This document shows positions 43,743 to 53,520 of a stretch of DNA of 64,000 bases, one piece after another (position 1 is the stretch's first letter; every line of letters starts with the position of its first letter). The stretch is taken from NCBI GenBank assembly GCA_030247855.1, contig JAPDRN010000171.1, forward strand, positions 1 to 64,000, read 5' to 3'. The DNA is from Knufia peltigerae (Eukaryota > Ascomycota > Eurotiomycetes > Chaetothyriales > Trichomeriaceae). The notes beneath the pieces were generated by a model, which saw only the letters and a list, made by a program, of their open reading frames with translations, searched no databases and was not told where the DNA came from. Both the position numbers and the translations under genes were made by a program.

Positions 43743-45512
43743 GGCCGGGATGGAGGCGTAACCGGGTCTCAACCCTGACCCTCATATATCAGAATACCAT
43801 GTCCGTCAACCAGGTGAGGAATCACCCACCTCGCCACCTCGCCCTGGCCGTCAAATTACCAGCTCGTGGCGGCATTTTCAGGGTGAGAAGCCTTCTGAGT
43901 CTAATCTATAATCTCCAGGAAAGAACGGAATTAGGAGAGACATCCGTTGCTGCTGCCCCTGCTTGCAACTACTGGTTCGCGAATGATGGCGCTGATTCAG
44001 TGCCTCTTGATTGAAATTCTCCGATCAGTCACCTGCTCTTTTGACCGCTCTACCATCAAGTCGGGGTTTCTCGCGAGCTGCACACTGTTGTGTCTTGCTC
44101 TTGAACTACCAACAGACTACCACCCTTGGCACAAGCATAATTTTGCTCGACAGAGCGGTCTAGAGCGCGATCAGTCTCAGAGGGATGTCTTCCGAGTTGA
44201 AAAACAATCTCCAGACAGCAAGGGCAAGGCTTGGTTCCTTTCGCGAACGAGCCAATTGTATTGGAGATGTCTGTATATACGGAAGACCTAACTCAGAGGA
44301 TCATAGCGGACGACAACAGATGACAAAGCATAAAGTTTTGTACAGTGGTATTGGCATTTCTACCATTGGATCGAAGATCAGGCGACTTCGAGTCGTCCAA
44401 TAGCACGATTGAAAGTGGGAATGCAGCAGGCAGCATCGTCCCCGTTGTCCTCGAAATCGATTCGGGCCTCAAAGGAGGCTAAGCACTGATAAAGAGACTG
44501 GCGCAGGCACCCTTTCCATCACAGAATGTAGTCCAGAGCCACGTCCTCATAATTCAGTCTTCAACGAGGAGTCACACGTCCCGGTAACTCCGCTGGTGTA
44601 GGTGGATGTTGTCACGGTCCACAGCCCAAGACGAAGCCGCAACGAAGACGCAGAAAGTGCCGGTCGTGAGCACGGCCGCTCAGACGTCAAAGGAGGTCGG
44701 CGTGCATTCGGCAGGTGCAGGACGGACGGAAAGTACGGACGAAAAGAGGAGAGGAAACAGGCCAGTGAGCTCATCGGGGATTGGGATCCGTTGGATTGGA
44801 CTCGTAGAAGTTGTACAGCCGGGGTCGTCCTCTGCATCAGGTTAAGTCAGTTACTCAAGTGTCGAATCGTTGAGAGTTAAGCCCACGCTGCGAAAGATGA
44901 GAGAGAAGAGGGGGTAGAGCGACCGCGTTCGGGGCTCATGGGAGAGGATCGTAACTCGCGAAAACAGCGAGGGGGTTCCTTTCGCAATATATCTCCTGGC
45001 ATCTTGTTGAGTGGGAGTTGCAGTCATAGAATCACCCCAAAGCCGAGGAAAGTCACGTGACCTACTCAGTACTGCTCACTCCTATTGCTCTGAGCCTATT
45101 GAGGTACAGAAACCGCTTCATAGCTTCACTACATGGTCAACTTAGTTCTTGATCATACACGCACGTTTGAGTATGGATCAGTTTCTGAACCAGTTACCCT
45201 TCGGCCTTTGCTACCTCTGCTGCTAATCCCTTATCAGCAAACCCGTGTCTCGTGACAGGTTAGCGCCTTAGCGATTCATGACACTGGGTGACTCAAAGAC
45301 CCCTCCTTGGCGCGTAGACACTCGACCACTGTGGCGAGTGCCCCGGGTTCTCTTGTCCTACACTGCGAAAGGAGGCTTCAACCTACAGTAGACCCCCGCG
45401 CCCCAGCCAGCCAAGCTTCCATCCTAGTTGCGCAGAACAATCCAACACATACGGAGTACGACTTCCTTGGATCCCACCCGCGCTGGATTAATGCGATTGC
45501 AAGCAGCTCATC
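43743..45512. other. Intergenic, 1.8 kb
   Basis: No gene is supported. Short frames around 44.2 and 44.6 kb have no domains. One TACGGAGTA motif is at 45450-45458, 55 bp before the start of the Zn2Cys6 gene. Confidence 0.5.
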
Positions 45513-47733
45513 ATGGCCTCCCTGTCAGCGGACCGTCTACACAGCACTGGAAGGGTTGTCTTCCGACTGGCACCGCACCAAGCCACGAAAAAAGGGCCAG
45601 ATTTGTCCGAGTCCGGAGCACGGCACGTGGGGATCAAGTCTCGCGCACGTAGCGGTTGCAACACGTGTCGCAAGAGAAAGATCAAGTGTGATGGTACTTG
45701 AACCTGTCTCGTAGTCTCACTGTGGATGTGTCGGTGGCCGTGGAGGTGTTTTTCTTCACAGGGCTGGCCGAACGTGCGCACAATTTGGCCCTTGATTACT
45801 GACCATGCATCACAGAAGGTCATCCCGCTTGCCGTCGGTGCATTCGCTCCCGGCTATCCTGCGGCTACCAACTTCATCTGCAGTGGGAGCAGGACATGGT
45901 GGCATCCGGCAAATGTCACGGCCGATCAGGAGTGTGGTCCAAGACCTCGAAGAAGGTGCCCCAAACCCCCCAAAGTGCGTCGACGACAGCCTCCGCGAAG
46001 GCGTCCATGCAAAGAAGTCACACACGATCGGTCACCCCCCTGCCCAGACATGGCCACTCGAAAAGTCACATCTTTGTGAACACGAGCACTTCCGATATGC
46101 AGTTCCTGTCTCGGCTACAGGACGGCTGCGCAAAGAGATATCGATCTCTGGCAGGGATTGCGATCACTGCGGCACTGGAGCCATCAGATACTTGCTTGTT
46201 GAGTCCTACACATGCCTTCGAGACCCTCTCCCCGCAATCTCTTCCATCAAGTTTTCCCTGGAAGCGAGCGGTGCCTGATTACGATCCTTTTCTTCTATCT
46301 TATTTTGAAACGGTCATTTGTGCAACCAGCACCTTGGTTGACGACATTCACTGCAACCCATTGCGGAGTCTGATCCTACCCACGGCGGCGGTCTCCAAAT
46401 TGGCCTATTACGGCCTGCTGATGCTGGCTGCCCACTACCTGCAGCTGGTGGATCCGCGATACTATCAAGCAGAGATGGAGCTTCGTCAAATGACGCTCAC
46501 CAAAGTACGTCGCGCCATGACTGGTTCTCGCTGGTGTGACGATGATGTCTTCGTGACAGTCATGATCCTCTGTTCTCATGATGTAAGCTTTTCTTGACCT
46601 GCCAGTTGAATAAAGGGCAATATCCCTGCCAGTCACTTCCCTGGTGCCCTTTCAGGTATCGGGGTCGCATCTCTACCGAACTGACCTATCTGGCACTCTA
46701 GATCTCCCTTCACTGCGATTCAACATGGCTGGTCCATCTCAAATACTACCGCGAATATCTGGTGTGGAGGATCAGACATCCGGGCTTGGCCTCGGCCAGG
46801 TCGCCACTCGCGCACTACGCTGCCAGTTACTTCGCAGCTCATACCGTGCTGGCCAAGTCCCTTTTCAGCATTGCCGACTCGGCGTCACCGGCAGCGGTGA
46901 GCTCCATCAACATATTTCATCGTGTCTCATTAACAGATGGGCAGCTCGCACTTTTGGACAGGACTTTCGACTCCTGCAATACTTGGACATCTACGGAATT
47001 CATCTCCTCATTCATGTCAACAGAGAGTCTTAACGAGATCGACCCCTGGAACGGCTACAGTAACTCCCTTCTCCTTCTCATCAACGAAATCGCTTGTCTC
47101 CGAGAGGACGCGGTGGCAATGCATCATCACCGTCTGAGCCAAGCGAGGATAGAAGCTAAAATTCGTTTGTTGGAGACAAGCCTCAGCCGCCTCTCTCAAT
47201 CGAGCCCCGCGTCACTGCGTAACACTGACCAGCAGACACTGTCGCACCAACGCCGCCTGCTGGAGGGAAATGCCGAAGCATACCGACTCGCCGCGATCCT
47301 ATTTCTGAACGAATCCTCGTCGCCGAGGTTTCTCGGATTGGCGACCACGAACGACGCAGGACCAGCGATCCCATTACTCGATGCGACGAAGCAGCAGCAG
47401 TACGTGAGCGGGGTGCTCGAACGCGTTCGAGACATTGTGATGCACACCGATTTACCGGTGTCATGGCCACTGTGGCCACTTTTCATCGCAGGATGCCGTA
47501 CTGATGCCGAGGAAGACAGGATGACGGTGCTGTCATTGCTCCAATGCGCTCAGAGGAAGAAACAGTACGAGAACATCCCGCGGGCACAGAAGGTTATCGA
47601 GCTTGTTTGGCAGCATCAAGACACGCAACTGGATAACGACTTCGGCAAGAAGTACCAACGACCTGGAACAGTCGGGCGCTACGAGTGGGAGGTGATCATG
47701 GACCTGAAAGGTTGGAGACCAAGCTTGGCGTGA
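45513..47733 (+). CDS. Zn2Cys6 transcription factor
   Basis: Spliced model: 45513-45693, 45816-46582, 46702-47733, giving 659 residues; introns are 122 and 119 bp. The first intron splits the zinc cluster: SGCNTCRKRKIKCDEG is joined to HPACRRCIRSRLSCGYQLHLQW, giving C-x2-C-x6-C-x6-C-x2-C-x6-C. A 50-residue basic, Ser/Thr-rich linker follows, then a fungal-specific TF domain with FLLSYFETVICATSTL, LMLAAHYLQLVDPRYY and ITLCSHD-like blocks and a C-terminal helix set ending WEVIMDLKGWRP. It is a nuclear DNA-binding regulator. Its 3' end faces an allantoate-permease-type carrier, and an amidohydrolase follows beyond, so this may be the pathway-specific regulator of those two. Confidence 0.87.
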
Positions 47734-47948
47734 TATCCTCATTCGGGAGGCGATTGCCCCAATGCAGAGATGGATTGGAGGGATACTGGAAATATTCATA
47801 GGCGCTCAGAGGATTGCAAGCAATGCTGGTTCCTGCGCAGCTTGTACATTCCCGCTTGCTGGCCTCCGTTGAGAAGGGTCCCCACCCCCACCCGCGTCCC
47901 TTTCTGATTCTTCGCGGTCACATTGTCCTCGATTCCACCATCAACTCT

Positions 47949-49891
47949 TCACAAGCAATATCTGAATCTCTCATTCGCCCAGTCTGAGACATCCAGGTCC
48001 ATGTTCCCGCCGTCACTTCCCTCGGTTTCCCCTGCGAAGTTGACGGCCGATTCGATCTTGGGCTCGGGGTCAATCATGCATCCTTGGGCTCGGTCGCGAC
48101 GCTTGTTCTCCCACGCCATGTAGAAGCGCAGACCGAGGACGGTGGCGAGGCCGATGCACATGCATGCAAGGATGGCGGCGTACGCGGACTAGCCACGATA
48201 TGTCAGCATTCCTTCTTCCTTCTGTCTCTGGGGTCATCTTCAACATACTTGGTAATTTGGAGCCTCTTGAGCTTTGAAAACCATCGGCCCACCGATGTTT
48301 CCGGCGCAGTATCCTATGAACAAGATAGCTGTCACGGTGGTCTTCTTGGTGTACCCGGCGAAATTGCTCGCGACGATGCTCAGGCTGAGCGGGAACCCGC
48401 ACGCAAAGACACAGGCCAGCCAGATCCCCACCAATCGTCCTATTTTGTTGGCGCGTGGGAGTTGACGCACGAGCAGGATGCCCACCAGGGCGATCACGAG
48501 CATGAACGCCATGGTGTAGCAACGCATCCGTCGGTATTTATTGGTGATGTACGCCGAGACGAGAAGTAAGCAGAAGCTGATCACCGGGGCGGGTATACCG
48601 AGGAGAAGAGTATGGAAGGTATCATATCCAAACCCCTGAATGACGAGGCTCGAAAACTGCACAGCCAGTTGGTCAGCATCCGTACAACGTCTTTGGAGGA
48701 GGTGAGGAGAGATCAAATGGGCTTGGATCAGGGAGATACCCAGGGGCTGGTACTAACGTTGGTCACACCTCCGTTGGGCAGAGCGACCATTACGGTGTAG
48801 ACGAACACGAACCATGTTTTGGGATCGATCAAAGCTTCAATGAATTGATCTCTCCGCCACCGGGTGCTCTTGTAGGTTTTCTGGGCTGCCTGTGGTCTCC
48901 GCTGGGCGAACTTGCGTTCTTCTTCGGTCAAAAATCGAGCTGTCAGGGGAGAATCTGGCAGGAAGATGAGTAACACGACGCCCCAGATGAATGTGACAAG
49001 CCCGAAGATGATGAAAAGCCACTGTATCAGATGTGTCAGTCACTGGATCACCCCCCTTCAACCAGCGTCACCGAGAGGGACTCGACATACTCTCCACGCA
49101 GCGACCTTGCTTTCAATGTGCCCTATGGCGTAAGCGAGAAGCCCCCCGAAAATGCCGGCAAAAGCATTTCCGGAAAACCAGATGCAGGTTCTCATGGCGT
49201 GTTCGGAAGGTTTGTACCAGATGCCGACAAGTAAAGTGAAGCCGGGGCTGATGGTGCTTTCAAACACGCCGAGGAGGACACGGAGCACAGTCAATGAGGC
49301 GAAGTTGTGGGCGACAGCATGACAAGCCATGACGATGGACCAAATGATCCTAGAGAAGGTGTCGCGAGATGAGAAAAGATCAGCGTGTAAAGGGAAGGTT
49401 TCCGGGGAGTGCCTACATGGTGATAGAGAGATACTTTGCAAGTGGGAACTTGATGAATCCAAAGGACGCAGGATAGCAGGCCACCATATAGCCATAGTAA
49501 AAGGCACTAGAGGCCCACGAGTATTGGTCACCCACGAGACCCTGTTTCGACGCAACATTAGCAACATGACTGGGAGAGGCCCGACGAGACTTACGGTCCC
49601 CTCGGGAAGACCAAGAACGGCAGCGTATCCCAAGGTCGTCTTGTCCAGAAACTGCAAGGTGTATGAGACCCAGAGCAAGGGAAGAAGCCTGCCTGTTGAT
49701 CAACAATCGCGGAAACCGTTGTCAATGATGGACTCTCACCAGAAGTCAATTCTTCGGACCAATGTCCTTTCCTGGCCCTCGTCCATACTGACGACGCCGA
49801 TGGAGGCCTCAGGCTCCTCTTTCTTCATGTCGGCGCTCACCGTGAGGGAAGAGACCATTCCTGTATCAGAGACTCTACCCTTGGGATTCAT
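47949..49891 (-). CDS. MFS anion:cation symporter, allantoate permease (Dal5) type
   Basis: Seven-exon model on the minus strand: 49891-49740, 49688-49595, 49541-49417, 49349-49091, 49021-48758, 48656-48249, 48188-47949, giving 513 residues; introns are 51-101 bp. Splicing restores the Dal5 N-terminus RRIDFWLLPLLWVSYTLQFLDKTTLGYAAVLGL, then GLVGDQYSWASSAFYYGYMVACYP, RVLLGVFESTISPGFTLLVGIWY and LIFLPDSPLTARFLTEEER in the central loop. Members take up organic anions such as allantoate, ureidosuccinate, nicotinate or small peptides with protons. The acidic C-terminal tail of 60 residues is cytosolic. It is divergent from an amidohydrolase (699 bp apart), which suggests the carrier brings in that enzyme's substrate. 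Confidence 0.9.
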
Positions 49892-50590
49892 CTGGAATGG
49901 AATGGGGGAAAGATGCGAGTCAAGGCAATAGTGACTCTTTACTCGTACTTGGTATGTGAAGAGTGAAACTATGGCAAAGAGTCGGAAGCAGTTGGTTAGG
50001 ATGCTCTTTCAGTTGGACGTTGCAGCACTTATAAGCCTGGGCCAACCCCGTTTCGAGAGAATCTTGTCAAGACAGACATCCAGCCGGGGATCTTGACAAG
50101 TAGACGAGAAGCTCGAAGCGATTGTAGTCCGGGCATGCAAGTCATTGAATGTGCCATCTCAGACGAAGTTTCCGGTGGTTGGGACCAAGCATGAGACAGA
50201 ATGATTTCTTGAACTTTGCCGATGAGCGGGATAAGAGAGGGGATCCACCAGCTTGCTTTGGGCGCCAGTCTTGATCGGGCAATTTGCACCTCGCCTAGAC
50301 CTTCATTCAGGTGAGAAGGTTCACTAGGATACGATGTGTGGGGCTCCGAGCTCATTAGAGGAACCGGGGCAAGGGTGCTCTAACGTGTTTGGTATGTTGC
50401 TCTCGGCATCGTCGCTTCGAGCTTCTCATCGATATCAATCATTCCCGGTTCGATCGTGGCTTTAGGACTTGAAATTCCCGTCGGAGCCGAAGCCCAGGGG
50501 GTTTTGACGTATATAAGCAGCGACGGCACTGTCTGCGTCTTGGATACCTTTGCCTTGGTCATATCGGGGTGGAGAGTCGAACCAGAAAGC
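49892..50590. promoter_or_regulatory. Divergent promoter, Dal5-type carrier / amidohydrolase
   Basis: This 699-bp region lies between start codons. A TATAAG element at 50512-50517 lies 75 bp before the amidohydrolase ATG. No gene is seen. Confidence 0.5.
50512..50517 (+). promoter_or_regulatory. TATA box of the amidohydrolase gene
   Basis: TATAAG in GTATATAAGCAG is 74-79 bp before the ATG. It helps decide for the 50591 start, because the upstream in-frame codons would lie across this element. Confidence 0.5.
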
Positions 50591-51853
50591 ATGCAGATCG
50601 CCCAGAAACCGTCGTCACTGGCCAGGGCTCAGGCAGACATTCTGATTCCCGGGAAAGGGGGGCCCATTGCCAATGGCGTCGTGGTGTGGAAAGGCAACAC
50701 CATCGTCTATGTAGGCGCCCAGGACAATCTGCCGGAAGAGTATTGCACGCTCCCTTACAGTGAACACAGGGTGATCATGCCCGGCATGTGGGATTGTCAC
50801 ATCCACTACCTGGGGGCTACTTCGGTGATGATGGAGACATTCACGACTACCTCGCAGTCGTTGGCGGGAGCGAGGAGTGTCCCGGACCTGCGCAATACGG
50901 TCATGGCCGGATTCACATCGGTGCGAGAAGTTGGCGGGTACGGGTGCGAGCTGGCAAAGGCAGTGAAGGAGGGAGCGATCATGGGGCCAACCATCTACAG
51001 CTCTCACAGTGCCATCAGTATGACCGCTGGTCATGGTGATATCCACAATGTTCACCTCGAAGGATTCAAAGACCTCTGCGCGCACGGGTTGCCGTTCACC
51101 ATTGCGGACGGGGTGGACGAGTGCATCAAAGCCGTACGCTTGCAGCTTCGTCGGGGTGCCCGGGTCATCAAGGTCTGTGCTAGCGGTGGCGTGGTGAGCG
51201 AGCTAGACGATCCTCGTCATCAGGAATATTCTTTGGAGGAGTTGAAAGCCATTGTCGATGAAGCCAGGCGAGCTGAACGGGTGGTGGCGGCGCATTGTCA
51301 CGGCAAGGCGGGAATCATGGCTGCTTTGGAAGCGGGATGTGCCACCATCGAGCATGGCAGCTATCTGGACGAAGAAGCCATCGACATCATGGTGAAGAAG
51401 GGGGTGCTCCTTGTAGCGACCAGGTCTATCCTGGAAGGGGGGTTGGAGTCGCCCGAGCTCTTCTCTCCTGGCTCGTACGCCAAACTCGTGCAAATTGCCG
51501 ATTCTCATGCGCAAGCATATGCGTTGGCGGCCAAGAAGGGGGTCCGGATCGCCTTGGGCACCGACATGGCCCTCAGTGGGCGGTCGGGCGCTCTCTCGTA
51601 CGGGAGCAACGGCCGTGAAGTCGTTTTTGCCGTCGATGCCGGCCTCAGCCCTCTACAAGCGATTGAAGCTGCCACTGCCAATGGACCGCTGACCATTGGG
51701 CCCCAAGCGCCACTCTCAGGTCAGTTGAGGGAAGGGTACGAGGCTGACATGATTGCCTTGACTCACAATCCATTAGACGATGTCAAGGTCCTGGCAGATG
51801 CGAACAACGTGTCACATGTCTGGCAGCAAGGGAAACTGATCAAGTCACCATAG
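50591..51853 (+). CDS. Metal-dependent amidohydrolase (ochratoxinase/imidazolonepropionase-like)
   Basis: This 420-residue single-exon protein starts at 50591; the open frame extends upstream but without ATG and across a TATA box. It has the binuclear amidohydrolase metal ligands in order: H-x-H in GMWDCHIHYLG (His70, His72), the bridging Lys in VIKVCASGG, His in VAAHCHGKA, His in TIEHGSYLD and Asp in LGTDMA. The N-terminal strands and the C-terminal EGYEADMIALTHNPLDD form the small beta domain of the superfamily. Such enzymes hydrolyse amide bonds; the closest functional types I can name are ochratoxinase, Xaa-Pro dipeptidase-like and imidazolonepropionase-like enzymes. No signal peptide is seen. 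The divergent permease and nearby Zn2Cys6 gene suggest a nutrient-uptake and degradation unit. Confidence 0.9.
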   Translation: MQIAQKPSSLARAQADILIPGKGGPIANGVVVWKGNTIVYVGAQDNLPEEYCTLPYSEHRVIMPGMWDCHIHYLGATSVMMETFTTTSQSLAGARSVPDLRNTVMAGFTSVREVGGYGCELAKAVKEGAIMGPTIYSSHSAISMTAGHGDIHNVHLEGFKDLCAHGLPFTIADGVDECIKAVRLQLRRGARVIKVCASGGVVSELDDPRHQEYSLEELKAIVDEARRAERVVAAHCHGKAGIMAALEAGCATIEHGSYLDEEAIDIMVKKGVLLVATRSILEGGLESPELFSPGSYAKLVQIADSHAQAYALAAKKGVRIALGTDMALSGRSGALSYGSNGREVVFAVDAGLSPLQAIEAATANGPLTIGPQAPLSGQLREGYEADMIALTHNPLDDVKVLADANNVSHVWQQGKLIKSP

Positions 51854-52429
51854 CAGAGGAAGCCATCGATTTAGATATAGGAATTGTTTGAGAGACACGT
51901 GGCCAGGGAGATCTACAGAAGATGTGAGGCTTGGTGAGGGCATCGTCAGGGACAGTGCGAGCCTGGCATCCGGTGTCATCTCGTCATAGGCGTGGCAAAG
52001 GCCTTCGATCCAATAAAACTGGACGTTACGAGGCCAAGTAGATCGATCGCTTCTGGGCCCTTCTCATATTGATCTAGCATGTCAGCATGTCTTAAAGTAC
52101 TCGGCTTACATCGTTCCATGCAATTCCGGCCGCTGGGTCGATAATGCCTCTGTCGTTTCCGTTCTTCTTCTATCTTCTTGAGCTTGGTAATGCTATCAAA
52201 AGAGAGGCTCAAACACAATTGACGAGGGGACTCCTACGCGCGAAGGGAGTGTACTTTCTGCCCCTGATGGGTATTCTACTGGGTACAACATGAAAATGCG
52301 GGTCAACTTTTTAACCGGCTGTGCCCATGTTAGACCATTCATTTGCTTCCTAGCGACACCTGATATGTCTAATGCTCAGGACAATCCAGCCAGATCATGA
52401 TCGGCTGGTAGACCTATCCCGACCGCCAG
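51854..52429. other. Intergenic
   Basis: I see no gene between the amidohydrolase and the short-chain-dehydrogenase pseudogene. Confidence 0.5.
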
Positions 52430-53520
52430 TCACTCCCTCCTCTCTTCAAACAATCTAGCTTGCCGCTCACTCATCCAAGCGTTTCGGTTGTCGTGCAATG
52501 GTCGCTCGAAATCAACAATTTCCTTCGCTACGTACAATGTCCGGCCTTGCAAGAGGAGTTAATTGCAAATACTTCTTGTGGTGGTAAGAGAAATCAAAAA
52601 GACTCACCATGTAGAGATTCGTCGATACAAGCTAGGCAGAGCGCTTCCGCGACCTCTTGAGCAGAGTTGATCGGCATGCCCTTCTACATCTCGCTGAACT
52701 CAGAGCTGAATTCGGTCTCTGGGACTTCGGTCAGCTCCATCCGTCACTCCGTGTGCATCTGGTTTGGAGTACCTGTCATCCATGGGGCCACTAGATTCAC
52801 GCGAACATTTGCGGGCTTCGTCATGGCTGCAATGGCCCGCATGATTCCGAGTACCTTCGCCAGACAAGTCAGCAACGTCCTTTCCTGAGCCGTGCGGACA
52901 AGGCCTTACCATATGCTCTGCAGCGCCGTATCGCACAATCGGTGGTGCGGCAAAGTACCCAGGAAGTCAATGGGGGGCTTTCAAGTATCACAATGGAGCC
53001 TTATGAGGTAGCAGAGCCTGTAATGACGAGAGAACCCCCCCGGCGTAGGGTTCTTCGCAAAGTAATGCGAGGCGAGCTTTGTAGCTATGGTTGTTAGTTG
53101 CTTCTCCTAGAGGGGACAGGCCCAGGGTAATACTTCTCAGTACGCCGTTTACGTCAACATCGATGAGCTTGAGATTGGGCTCTTTCAAGAGTCCGCTCTT
53201 GTCAACTTCGTCGTCAAAAAGCATCGGAGGACGCTCCGGGACGCTTGCATTCGCCAAAACGACGTCAAGCCGGCTATACTTTTCGAAAGTTGTTTGGAAG
53301 AGAGCCCTCAGCGACTCCCAATTGGTCACATCAGTCTGTTGGAAGAGACCAGTTCCGCATTACGAGTCAGCCTGTAAAGATCTACTCACCAATCTTAACA
53401 ATGCCATCCATCTTTAGAAGGATGTTTAAGCAACAGAGACATCCGTGTTCAAATCCTTCCCTCATGAGGTATGCCACGCCGTTCAAAACCTGTCACAGTC
53501 TGGACATACTTCATCAGTAT
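52430..53520 (-). pseudogene. Short-chain dehydrogenase/reductase, decayed
   Basis: Read leftward, pieces of one SDR follow in order in different frames. GVAYLMREGFEHGC (cofactor region) is followed by TDVTNWESLRALFQTTFEKYSRLDVVLANAS (53.3 kb). LVITGSATS comes next in another frame, then YFAAPPIVRYGAAEHM. An intron and VLGIMRAIAAM lead to NVRVNLVAPWMTGTP, KGMPINSAQEVAEALCLA and, after another intron, GRTLYVAKEIVDFERPLHDN to a stop at 52430. At least two in-frame stops (TGA after QMHTE, TAG after SEM) and several frameshifts break it. The catalytic YxxxK is YGAAE, so Lys has become Glu (AAG to GAG). The left limit near 53520 is approximate. It cannot make a working enzyme. Confidence 0.8.

Noticed and set aside
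43743..45512. Small genes on either strand
   Set aside because: Frames here have no domains, no start context and no matching exons.
53440..53480. tRNA-like GTTCAAATCC box
   Set aside because: No A box at the right distance and no cloverleaf; it lies in the SDR pseudogene.
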